Positions 45,560-53,182 of a DNA stretch of 64,000 nt are shown here, one piece after another (the stretch's first letter is position 1; every line of letters starts with the position of its first letter). The notes beneath the pieces were generated by a model. The model was not told the DNA's origin, did no database searches, and saw only the letters and a program-made list of their open reading frames with translations. Source of the DNA: an uncultured Muribaculaceae bacterium (GTDB taxonomy: Bacteria; Bacteroidota; Bacteroidia; Bacteroidales; Muribaculaceae); contig CANCXM010000015.1 of NCBI GenBank assembly GCA_947381945.1, positions 1 to 64,000 of the forward strand, in the 5' to 3' direction. The translations under genes were made by a program, and so were the position numbers.

Positions 45560-46657
45560 TTGGCCCGTAGCAAACTCTTATCCATGCTCCTGCTCTATCC
45601 AATCTCGCGACTTTACGGGGTGGGAATTGCCGCACGCAACAAGATGTTTGAGTACGGTATGCTCAAACAGCAGGAGTTTGACGTCCCCATCGTTGTGGTA
45701 GGAAATATCGCAATGGGCGGTACCGGCAAAACTCCGCATGTGGAATACATCGTCGAATCCTTCCTCGGCAGATATAATATAGGTGTCCTGTCACGCGGCT
45801 ACAAACGTGCGACAAAAGGTTTCGTCCTTGCCACACCTCAGTCGCGCCCCGAGGACATCGGCGATGAGTCATACCAGATTTACCGCAAGTTCGGCCCGGA
45901 CATCACTGTGGCCGTATGCGAGAAGCGCTCAGAGGGTATCCGCAAGATGCGCGAAATCAACCCGAAGCTCGACATGATTATCCTTGACGATGCTTTCCAG
46001 CACCGTTATGTCAAACCGTCGGCCTCAGTGATTCTTACCGAGTACAACCGCCCGGTCTTCATGGACAAGCTCCTCCCCTACGGCCGTCTGCGCGAACCGG
46101 CCCGAGCCCTCAACCGCGCCGACATTGTCGTGGTGACAAAGTGTCCGCCCGACATGAAGGCCATGGACTACCGCATCTTTGAGGAGAATCTCAAGCTTTT
46201 CCCCTATCAGAAGCTGTATTTCTCACGCTATAACTACGGTCACCTCGTCCCCATCTTCCCCGAGGAAGCGCACGACATCCCCGCTCTTGACCATCAGAAT
46301 GCCGACACGTCGATTCTCGTCGTGACAGGAGTGGCCAACCCGAAGCCATTTGTCCGTTTCCTGCGCCGCCACAAGGCAAAGGTGAAGCTGAAACGGTTCA
46401 CCGACCACCACAACTTCACATCGTCGGACATGGAGGAGATTGCGCGCCTTTATGATGAACTTCAGGGTAAAAACAAATTCATCATCACCACCGAAAAGGA
46501 TGCCGTCCGTATCCTCAACAACCCCTACTTCCCCCACAGGCTAAAAAAATCAATTTTCTATGTGCCTATAAAGGTGGAATTCATCGACCGTGGCGAACCC
46601 GACTTCACTTCTGGGCTCGAAAAAACCATCCGTGATTCCCGCTTGTTTAAATCTTAG
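45560..46657 (+). CDS. lpxK: Tetraacyldisaccharide 4'-kinase
   Basis: Phosphorylates the 4' position of the lipid A precursor at the inner membrane. The protein (365 residues from TTG at 45560, 357 from ATG at 45584) has a membrane-associated N-terminus and the P-loop NIAMGGTGKTP near residue 50. The DDAFQHRYVKP and ITTEKDAVR motifs of the family follow. The TTG start is kept because homologues carry about ten residues before the LYPIS segment, but the ATG remains possible. It is followed by a gene for purine salvage. Confidence 0.93.
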   Translation: MARSKLLSMLLLYPISRLYGVGIAARNKMFEYGMLKQQEFDVPIVVVGNIAMGGTGKTPHVEYIVESFLGRYNIGVLSRGYKRATKGFVLATPQSRPEDIGDESYQIYRKFGPDITVAVCEKRSEGIRKMREINPKLDMIILDDAFQHRYVKPSASVILTEYNRPVFMDKLLPYGRLREPARALNRADIVVVTKCPPDMKAMDYRIFEENLKLFPYQKLYFSRYNYGHLVPIFPEEAHDIPALDHQNADTSILVVTGVANPKPFVRFLRRHKAKVKLKRFTDHHNFTSSDMEEIARLYDELQGKNKFIITTEKDAVRILNNPYFPHRLKKSIFYVPIKVEFIDRGEPDFTSGLEKTIRDSRLFKS

Positions 46658-46757
46658 CGGCCAATTGTCCCCATCTCTCCTGTCGGCAGCCATTGTTTTG
46701 CCCCGACACTGACAGGAACTCTTGCCGGAATCTATAATCATCAATATCATAAGAAAC

Positions 46758-47570
46758 ATGTTAGAACAAATCAAGCAGACAGCAGATTTTCTCCGCACCA
46801 AAGTGGAAGAAATGCCCAAGACAGCCATCATCCTCGGAACCGGCCTCGGTGCCCTCGTGGATCACATGGAAGATAAACTTTACATCCCCTACTCGGAAAT
46901 CCCCAATTTCCCCGTATCGACAGTCGAAGGCCACAGCGGCAATCTCATCTTCGGCAAACTCGGCGACAAGCGCGTCATTGCAATGCAGGGTCGCTTCCAC
47001 TACTATGAAGGCTACGACATGAAGCAGGTGACCTTCCCCGTGCGTGTATTCAAGGCACTCGGTGTCGACACCCTCTTCGTCAGCAACGCTTCCGGCGGCA
47101 TGAACAAGGAATTCCAGGTGGGCGACGTGATGACAATCACCGACCATATCAACCTCTTCCCCGAATCTCCCCTCCGCGGAAAGAACTACAATGAACTCGG
47201 CACCCGTTTCCCCGCCATGACCAACGCCTACGACAAGGAGCTCATGCGCATCGCCGACGAAATCGCGGCTGAAAAGGGTATCCGTCTGATGCACGGCGTC
47301 TATGTCGGTGTCACCGGTCCTACATTCGAGACACCTGCGGAATATGAATTCTACCGCATCATCGGCGGTGACTGCGTGGGCATGTCGACAGTGCCTGAAG
47401 TTATCGTTGCCAACCATGCCGGAATGCGTGTCTACGGCATCTCCGTCATCACCGACCTCGGCGGCAAGGATGTCACTCAGGTTCCCACCCATGAGGAGGT
47501 TCAGCAGGCTGCACTCATCGCGCAGCCCAAGTGCCTTGAAATCATGAAGGAACTTGTCAACCGCTGCTGA
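46758..47570 (+). CDS. punA: Purine nucleoside phosphorylase (trimeric class)
   Basis: Cleaves purine (deoxy)nucleosides with phosphate for salvage. The 270-residue protein shows the trimeric PNP signatures. These are the phosphate loop GTGLGALVD near residue 25, GRFHYYEGYDMKQVTFPVRV, and the base-binding GVTGPTFETPAEYEFYR with downstream STVPEVIVANHAGM. The ATG at 46758 is chosen over an upstream non-ATG start because MLEQIKQTADFL matches the usual N-terminus. It lies about 100 bp after lpxK. Confidence 0.93.
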   Translation: MLEQIKQTADFLRTKVEEMPKTAIILGTGLGALVDHMEDKLYIPYSEIPNFPVSTVEGHSGNLIFGKLGDKRVIAMQGRFHYYEGYDMKQVTFPVRVFKALGVDTLFVSNASGGMNKEFQVGDVMTITDHINLFPESPLRGKNYNELGTRFPAMTNAYDKELMRIADEIAAEKGIRLMHGVYVGVTGPTFETPAEYEFYRIIGGDCVGMSTVPEVIVANHAGMRVYGISVITDLGGKDVTQVPTHEEVQQAALIAQPKCLEIMKELVNRC

Positions 47571-47603
47571 GCGAGCACATAAATTTATTGAATTAAATTG
47601 AGA

Positions 47604-47711
47604 AAATAGATACAGAAGGACAAAAGAGCATCGGAAACAAATCAGATATAACCGCCATCATAGCGTAAACATTTTTGTTTCTTATGCCCTTTTGTCCTTC
47701 TGTATCTATTT
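47604..47711. terminator. Long 23-bp inverted repeat between punA and thiL
   Basis: Arms 47604-47626 and 47689-47711 are perfectly complementary over 23 bp, and GAAACAAA/TTTGTTTC adds an inner stem. The loop is about 60 bases. It lies 34 bp beyond the punA stop and probably ends or protects that message. Confidence 0.65.
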
Positions 47712-47747
47712 CCGCAAAATCGAACCATTTTTCAAAACTCCTTGACT

Positions 47748-48782
47748 ATGGAAATATCCGAATTAGGCGAATTCGGTCTCATTGACCGCCTCACCGCCGG
47801 GTTGAAACCCGTCAACGCCTCAACCGTAAAGAGTGTAGGTGACGATTGCGCAGTCCTGCGTAACCACGAAACCGACATCCTCGTCACCACTGACCTTCTC
47901 CTCGAAGGCGTACACTTCGACCTCACATACGTTCCCCTCAAACATCTCGGCTACAAGTCGGCCATCGTGAACTTCTCGGATGTCTATGCAATGAACGGCA
48001 CCCCGAAACAAATCACTGTCTCGCTTGGCATATCCAAACGCTTCACAGTCGAACATATCGAAGAGCTGTTTTCCGGAATCCGCCTTGCATGTGAGCTTTA
48101 CGGCGTGGACCTCGTCGGAGGCGATACGACCTCGTCGCGTCAAGGTCTCGTTATTTCCATCACATGTATCGGTGAGGCTCCGGCCGACAAGGTCGTGAGT
48201 CGTTCCGGCGCGAAGGACACCGACCTCATCTGTGTGTCGGGTGACCTCGGCGCCGCTTACATGGGTCTGCAACTGCTCGAACGCGAGAAGGTCGCCTCTG
48301 CCGGACAGAAAGATTTCGTCCCGCAGTTCCAGGGCAAGGAATACCTTGTGGAGCGCCAACTCAAACCGGAAGCTCGACGCGACATCATCGAGGAGCTTGC
48401 CAAGGCCGGAATCGTCCCCACAGCAATGATGGACATCAGCGACGGTCTCAGTTCCGAACTGCTCCACATCTGCAAGCAAAGCGACACCGGTTGCCGTATC
48501 TATGAGGACCGCATCCCCATCGACTATCAGACCGCAATCATGGCCGAGGAACTCGGCATGAACCTTGTGACCGCCGCTCTCAACGGAGGCGAGGACTATG
48601 AACTCCTCTTCACCGTACCTCTCCACTATCACGAGCAGATTGAAAAGCTTCCCGGAGTGAAACTCATCGGCCACATCACCAAGCCTTCCCTCGGTTGCGC
48701 AATGATTACACGCGACGGAAACGAAATCCCCCTCCGCGCACAGGGATGGAACCCGCTGGCAGCCTCTGAAAATCAGAAGTAA
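47748..48782 (+). CDS. thiL: Thiamine-monophosphate kinase
   Basis: Phosphorylates thiamine monophosphate to the active cofactor thiamine pyrophosphate. The 344-residue protein has the PurM-like ATP-binding fold with GDDCAVL near residue 30, the VNFSDVYAMNGTPKQ loop, GGDTTSS and MDISDGLSSELLH. The ATG at 47748 is used; a TTG two codons earlier is not needed. It is a single-gene unit between two large inverted repeats. Other thi genes are not in the window. Confidence 0.95.
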   Translation: MEISELGEFGLIDRLTAGLKPVNASTVKSVGDDCAVLRNHETDILVTTDLLLEGVHFDLTYVPLKHLGYKSAIVNFSDVYAMNGTPKQITVSLGISKRFTVEHIEELFSGIRLACELYGVDLVGGDTTSSRQGLVISITCIGEAPADKVVSRSGAKDTDLICVSGDLGAAYMGLQLLEREKVASAGQKDFVPQFQGKEYLVERQLKPEARRDIIEELAKAGIVPTAMMDISDGLSSELLHICKQSDTGCRIYEDRIPIDYQTAIMAEELGMNLVTAALNGGEDYELLFTVPLHYHEQIEKLPGVKLIGHITKPSLGCAMITRDGNEIPLRAQGWNPLAASENQK

Positions 48783-48847
48783 AAAAACGTACTTTCCGTA
48801 ACGGCAGCGAAAGAGCAGCATCCGGCCTGCAGGCCAACGCCGCCTGT

Positions 48848-48967
48848 CTCCATCCACGCCCACAGCCGTCACAAAACGTCAGAATATCCGCAAGGCGGAC
48901 AGATGCTTCCTGCAATTCAATGACATTGCATGGATTATAGCATCTGTCCGCCTTGCGAATATTCTGA
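48848..48967. terminator. 33-bp inverted repeat between convergent thiL and fructokinase genes
   Basis: The 5' arm (about 48856-48889) and the 3' arm (about 48939-48972) pair over roughly 33 bp with one mismatch. The core is CGCAAGGCGGACAGATGCT and its complement. A smaller stem, TGCAAT/ATTGCA, lies in the loop. It sits between two converging genes, so it most likely serves both as terminator. Confidence 0.65.
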
Positions 48968-49055
48968 CGTTGAGCGCTTATCTTGCTAAATTATACCACA
49001 ATCAATTATTAAATAATACCTAAAACCAAATTCTTTTTTACCTTATAATCGCTAA

Positions 49056-49934
49056 TCAATCTGTGAATTCCGCGGGAAGAATCGGCATTGCACCCTTCTT
49101 CGTGCAGACGAAGGCCGATGTCCTGACAGCAAGCGAATGAGCCTCAGCTACGGATTTTCCCTTCAATATGCTTGCGATGAAGGCGGCTGTGAATGAATCG
49201 CCTGCGCCTACCGTATCGGCAACTTCGACTTTAGGAGTTGGCTGGAAAGAGACATTTCCGGGTGTGAACACATAGCTTCCGTTGATACCACAGGTCAGAA
49301 TGAGCATTTTCAGGTTGTATTTTCCAAGAAGAATCCAGCACTTGTCCTGAAGGTCTATGCCGGGATAGCCGAACATGCGGCTGACAGTGACAAGCTCCTC
49401 ATCGTTTATCTTCAGGATATTGCAGCGCTTCATTGACTCGCAAAGAATCTCCTTATTGTAGAAACCCTGACGGAGATTGACATCGAAGACAATAAGATTG
49501 CTGTCATCCTTGGGCATTGCGTCAAGAAAACGGTTGATGGTATTGCGCGAGACGACATTGCGCTGCGCAAGTGAACCGAAACATACGGCCTTCGTATTGC
49601 CGGCAAGCTGTTCGAGGCGTGCGGTGTAAGGAATATTGTCCCATGCCACATTCTCCTTGATTTCATATTGCGGGATACCGGCCTGATCAATCTCAACCTG
49701 CACGGTTCCTGTCGGGTATGGAACCTTCTCAATGAGATGGTTCAGACCCTTGGAGGTAAAATTTTCAAGGATTTCATTGCCGAGGGCATCATCGCCCACT
49801 GCACTGACCACACAGCTCGGCAAACCGAACTGAGAGACATGATATGCGAAGTTGGCGGGAGCGCCACCGATTTTTTTGCCTTCAGGAAGAACATCCCAAA
49901 GGGCTTCTCCCATACCTACTACTGTTCCTTTCAT
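49056..49934 (-). CDS. PfkB-family fructokinase
   Basis: Phosphorylates fructose to fructose-6-phosphate after import. From ATG at 49934 the protein has 292 residues. The PfkB C-terminal signature is ADTVGAGDSFTAAFIAS, with the catalytic base near D246, and the N-terminal half has KIGGAPANFAYHVSQFG. It is 31 bp downstream of the sugar transporter gene and completes the operon GH32, transporter, kinase. The BT1757 fructokinase of B. thetaiotaomicron occupies the same place. Ribokinase-type alternatives are less likely given the context. Confidence 0.92.
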   Translation of the reverse strand: MKGTVVGMGEALWDVLPEGKKIGGAPANFAYHVSQFGLPSCVVSAVGDDALGNEILENFTSKGLNHLIEKVPYPTGTVQVEIDQAGIPQYEIKENVAWDNIPYTARLEQLAGNTKAVCFGSLAQRNVVSRNTINRFLDAMPKDDSNLIVFDVNLRQGFYNKEILCESMKRCNILKINDEELVTVSRMFGYPGIDLQDKCWILLGKYNLKMLILTCGINGSYVFTPGNVSFQPTPKVEVADTVGAGDSFTAAFIASILKGKSVAEAHSLAVRTSAFVCTKKGAMPILPAEFTD

Positions 49935-49965
49935 GGTTTCTAATTTATATGATTGGTAAGTTGGA

Positions 49966-51150
49966 TTATTTTTTGATTTTGAGAGTGTAAACAAGAAGAT
50001 ATATCACGCCGATGGTCATTACTCCTACAGCGCCGAACTGTCCGCCGAAGAAGTCGCTTGCATATCCCATGGCAAGAGGGAAGACAGTGCCTCCGAAAAG
50101 GCCCATTATCATCAGACCCGAAACCTCATTCTGCTCTTTGGGAGTATTGTTGAGAGCCTGAGAGAAGATGATGGGGAAAATATTGGAATTGCCGAAGCCG
50201 ATGAATGCGATGGCAACATAGATGACATTGATGGACTCAGACACAAACAGAATAGCCATGGCCGCGAGCATCATGACGACGCTGAGCGCAAAGAATGACT
50301 TGGAGGATACTTTTCTGAGAATGAAAGCCCCGAGGAAGCTGCCGACCGTGCGGAAGATAAAGTAAATTCCCGTAGCGAAACCTGCCTCCTCAAGAGGAAG
50401 GCCAAGACGCTCCATGATGATTTTCGGAGCTGTGGTGTTGGTGCCGACATCAATACCGACATGACACATGATGCCGATAAAGCAAAGAAGGATGAACGGA
50501 CGACCGAGCAATTTGACCGATGCACCGAAGCCGGAAGCCTTGTCGGGACGCTCCTCCTGAATCGGAGTTGCGGCGAGCATGGATATTGAAAGTACGCTGA
50601 CGACGGCATATATCGGGAACAGCACACGCCATCCGAGACCGAAGGTGATTACCGCTGAAGTTGCACCCCATGCGGCGAGGATAGGCGCGAGGAACGATGC
50701 GATTGCCTTCACGAACTGTCCGAAAGTAAGGGTGGAAGCGAGCCTGTCGGGGGCAATCAGATTGCTCACAAGAGGATTGAGCGATGTCTGCATGATGGCA
50801 TTTCCTATTCCGAGCAATGAGAATGATATGAGCATGAAATAGTAGCTGTCACCAAACATAGGAATAAAAAGTGACAAGGCTGTCACGACAAGACTGATGA
50901 GAACCGTGCGCTTACGTCCTATCCTGTTCATCAGAATTCCGGTCGGAACCGAGAAAATCAGGAACCAGAAAAACACGAGCGAGGGGAAGAGATTGGCCTG
51001 TGAGTCGGTGAGGCCAAGGTCTTTCTGGACATAGTTGGATGCAGTTCCGACGAGGTCGACAAAACCCATCGCGAAAAAGCATAGCATCACGGGTATTATC
51101 TGCAACATTGTGCTTTTGCGCCCGAGATTTAAAGATTGTGATTGATTCAT
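49966..51150 (-). CDS. MFS sugar transporter, probable fructose importer
   Basis: The 394-residue inner-membrane protein has about 12 hydrophobic helices of the major facilitator superfamily. The conserved loop PTGILMNRIGRKRTVLIS follows helix 2, and NAIMQTSLNPLV in helix 4 resembles the FucP/GlcP sugar-proton symporters. It lies 8 bp after GH32 and 31 bp before fructokinase, so it should carry fructose released in the periplasm. BT1758 plays this role in B. thetaiotaomicron. Confidence 0.9.
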   Translation of the reverse strand: MNQSQSLNLGRKSTMLQIIPVMLCFFAMGFVDLVGTASNYVQKDLGLTDSQANLFPSLVFFWFLIFSVPTGILMNRIGRKRTVLISLVVTALSLFIPMFGDSYYFMLISFSLLGIGNAIMQTSLNPLVSNLIAPDRLASTLTFGQFVKAIASFLAPILAAWGATSAVITFGLGWRVLFPIYAVVSVLSISMLAATPIQEERPDKASGFGASVKLLGRPFILLCFIGIMCHVGIDVGTNTTAPKIIMERLGLPLEEAGFATGIYFIFRTVGSFLGAFILRKVSSKSFFALSVVMMLAAMAILFVSESINVIYVAIAFIGFGNSNIFPIIFSQALNNTPKEQNEVSGLMIMGLFGGTVFPLAMGYASDFFGGQFGAVGVMTIGVIYLLVYTLKIKK

Positions 51151-51158
51151 GGTCGGGA

Positions 51159-53003
51159 TTAGTTATTGGTTGATGGAGTGATGGTGTAAATTTCGAGTGA
51201 ATTGAGCGTGGCTTTCCCTGCGTCTGTTGAAAAAGTCATTGTAGAATAAGGACTGGTCGGGAACACGAGGTTGGTAAGAGCGAAGTTTCCTTCACCGTCA
51301 AAAACCTCTATGCTTGAACGGTCAATGAACATGCGGATGGACTGCGAAGTCCCCTCGCGCAGCGTAGGCGCCGTCACTTTTGCAGGAAAATCCCGGCTGA
51401 AATCCGACAGGCCACTCTGAGTGCGGTCAAAACTGAATGTATGGTCAGAAGGATTGAAAACCATATCGACATGCTCGCCGGCAGCATTGGAAAGAGTCAC
51501 AGTGACCGGCTGTCCCTTCGGGGAATTCAATCTGAAATCAATCTCGCAGATTCCGTCATTGGCTTTCGGGAGCGAAACGCTCAGCCCCTTTTTGGATATG
51601 CCCTTTGATTTAATGGCCGTGACCTTCTTGTCACGGAGAGCATCAACTTCCGGCGACGGTTCGACACTCATGTAGTATTCACCGTCATTCCCTTTGAAGA
51701 GAGAAATATCGCGCGGAAGAGTGTTTGCGCTCCTGAACTGTCTGGTCGGGACCTCCGCAGCATATTGCCAGTTGCTCATCCAGCCGATGACCACATTCCT
51801 GTCATCCGGAGCATTGCTCCACGAAACGGTCGCATAGTGATCCTTGCCGTAGTCCATCCACTTTGTGGGGACCACACCTGACTCCGGAGTGTCGACAGTG
51901 AATCTCTTTCCGTCAAAATCACCTACGAAATACTGCGTGGCACTGCCACCGAACGGCCCACCCGGATTGAGATTGCAGATGAGCACCCATTTCTTCTCAT
52001 CAGAGCCTTTGACCGGAAGATACATCAGATCCGGACATTCCCACACACCATCCTGCGCACCGATTCCCTTGCCGAAGGCACTCTGCAGAGTCCATGTCTT
52101 GAGGTCAGGCGATGTGAACACCAGCATCTCATGGTCGAGTGCATGAGCGAGAAGGAGGTTCCACTCCTTTGTCTCTTCGTTCCAGAACATGTTCGGGTCT
52201 CTTGCCTCACTTTCAAGAGTGATAATCGGATTTCCGGGATAAATCTCAAACGACTCACCGTTGTCGCCACTGTGTGCGAGACTCTGCATCTGGCTTATCC
52301 CTGCCGAAGTATAGAGGGCTATGACCTCATCCTTGCCGAATCCTGCGGTGTTGGCTTTGTCGACCACACAGCTTCCGCTGAACACCGAACCGAGTCCGTT
52401 CGGCTCGATTGCATTGCCGTGGTGCTCCCAGTTGAGGAGATCTTTCGACGATGAATGTCCCCACGTCATGTTCTGCCACTTCGAGCCGTATGGATTGTAT
52501 TGATAATAGAGGTGCCATGTGCCGTCCTTGTAGAACATGCCGTTCGGATCGTTCATCCATCCGTAGAGTGGCGTATGGTGAAATGCGGGACGGTATTTCT
52601 CAACATTTGATGTATCGAAATTGTCACTCAGCTTTATCGTTTTCCAGCAGGCATCCTCCTTGGCCTCCCGGACCGACGAACGACCCTGCGCAGTGACAAT
52701 GTTCAGGACAACTTCACTGTCTTTGCAACGCGAGATGTCGAAGGGGACATAATAGTCCACCTTGTTGCGTGCGAGTCTCACATATATGGTAGTCTCCGGC
52801 TTTCCGTTGAGGAGGACATTGACCGTAGCATCATCCACACTCTCCTCGACCGGCAGAAGCAGATAGCGTGCATCGTCGCTCACGCGGACAAGCGTGTTGT
52901 TGGTTCCGAGATGATTGATTTCTATTCCTTCAGCAGCGTTCATTGACATTATGCCTAACATCCCTGCAAGAAGACTGGTTGATAAATGATTGAAGTATTT
53001 CAT
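51159..53003 (-). CDS. GH32 fructan hydrolase (exo-acting inulinase/levanase type)
   Basis: From ATG at 53003 the protein has 614 residues with a cleavable signal peptide (ending NAAEG) and no lipobox, so it is predicted periplasmic. A beta-rich N-terminal domain of about 120 residues precedes the five-bladed GH32 domain. The three catalytic acids are Asp near 151 in WMNDPNGMFY, Asp near 267 in EARDPNMFW and Glu near 321 in VWECPDLMYLP. A GH32C beta-sandwich ends it. It should release fructose from fructan ends. The start at 53081 would precede the predicted transcription start and is rejected. Confidence 0.93.
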   Translation of the reverse strand: MKYFNHLSTSLLAGMLGIMSMNAAEGIEINHLGTNNTLVRVSDDARYLLLPVEESVDDATVNVLLNGKPETTIYVRLARNKVDYYVPFDISRCKDSEVVLNIVTAQGRSSVREAKEDACWKTIKLSDNFDTSNVEKYRPAFHHTPLYGWMNDPNGMFYKDGTWHLYYQYNPYGSKWQNMTWGHSSSKDLLNWEHHGNAIEPNGLGSVFSGSCVVDKANTAGFGKDEVIALYTSAGISQMQSLAHSGDNGESFEIYPGNPIITLESEARDPNMFWNEETKEWNLLLAHALDHEMLVFTSPDLKTWTLQSAFGKGIGAQDGVWECPDLMYLPVKGSDEKKWVLICNLNPGGPFGGSATQYFVGDFDGKRFTVDTPESGVVPTKWMDYGKDHYATVSWSNAPDDRNVVIGWMSNWQYAAEVPTRQFRSANTLPRDISLFKGNDGEYYMSVEPSPEVDALRDKKVTAIKSKGISKKGLSVSLPKANDGICEIDFRLNSPKGQPVTVTLSNAAGEHVDMVFNPSDHTFSFDRTQSGLSDFSRDFPAKVTAPTLREGTSQSIRMFIDRSSIEVFDGEGNFALTNLVFPTSPYSTMTFSTDAGKATLNSLEIYTITPSTNN

Positions 53004-53035
53004 GACTGTCGTGTTGATTTTCGGTTGTGACATTG

Positions 53036-53043
53036 CAAAGCTA
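53036..53043 (-). promoter_or_regulatory. -7 box of the GH32-transporter-fructokinase operon
   Basis: On the minus strand the sequence is TAGCTTTG, matching TAnnTTTG. It places the start point about 27 bases before the ATG at 53003. The -33 region is not conserved, as expected for an activated promoter. Confidence 0.6.
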
Positions 53044-53073
53044 CTGTTTATATTCATGCTACGGTATAATTTA

Positions 53074-53096
53074 TGTTGCATAGTATATCAAAAATG
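53074..53096. promoter_or_regulatory. Candidate sensor-regulator binding site A
   Basis: The 23-bp sequence beginning TGTTGCATAGT and containing CAAAAAT matches site B at 56097-56119 in about 19 positions. It lies about 31-60 bp upstream of the GH32 operon -7 box, where an AraC-type activator would bind. The extended left part TTATGTTGCA recurs inverted at 56148-56157. Confidence 0.6.
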
Positions 53097-53150
53097 TCGT
53101 TTCCGTTAATTTTTAATACATTACACAACAAATGTACTATGAAAAACCAC

Positions 53151-53158
53151 TATATTTG
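53151..53158 (+). promoter_or_regulatory. -7 box of the hybrid sensor gene
   Basis: TATATTTG is a full TAnnTTTG match, 25 bp upstream of the ATG at 53183. No TTTG at the usual distance was found. Confidence 0.5.
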
Positions 53159-53182
53159 TGGAACTGATTCAAATTCTATGCC

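Noticed and set aside
47820..48872. 350-codon minus-strand frame opposite thiL
   Set aside because: thiL is certain on the plus strand with all motifs; the opposite frame is Asp/Val/Cys-rich without a recognisable fold.
53004..53081. Upstream start for the first GH32 gene
   Set aside because: It would lie upstream of the predicted transcription start and push the signal peptide to an internal position.
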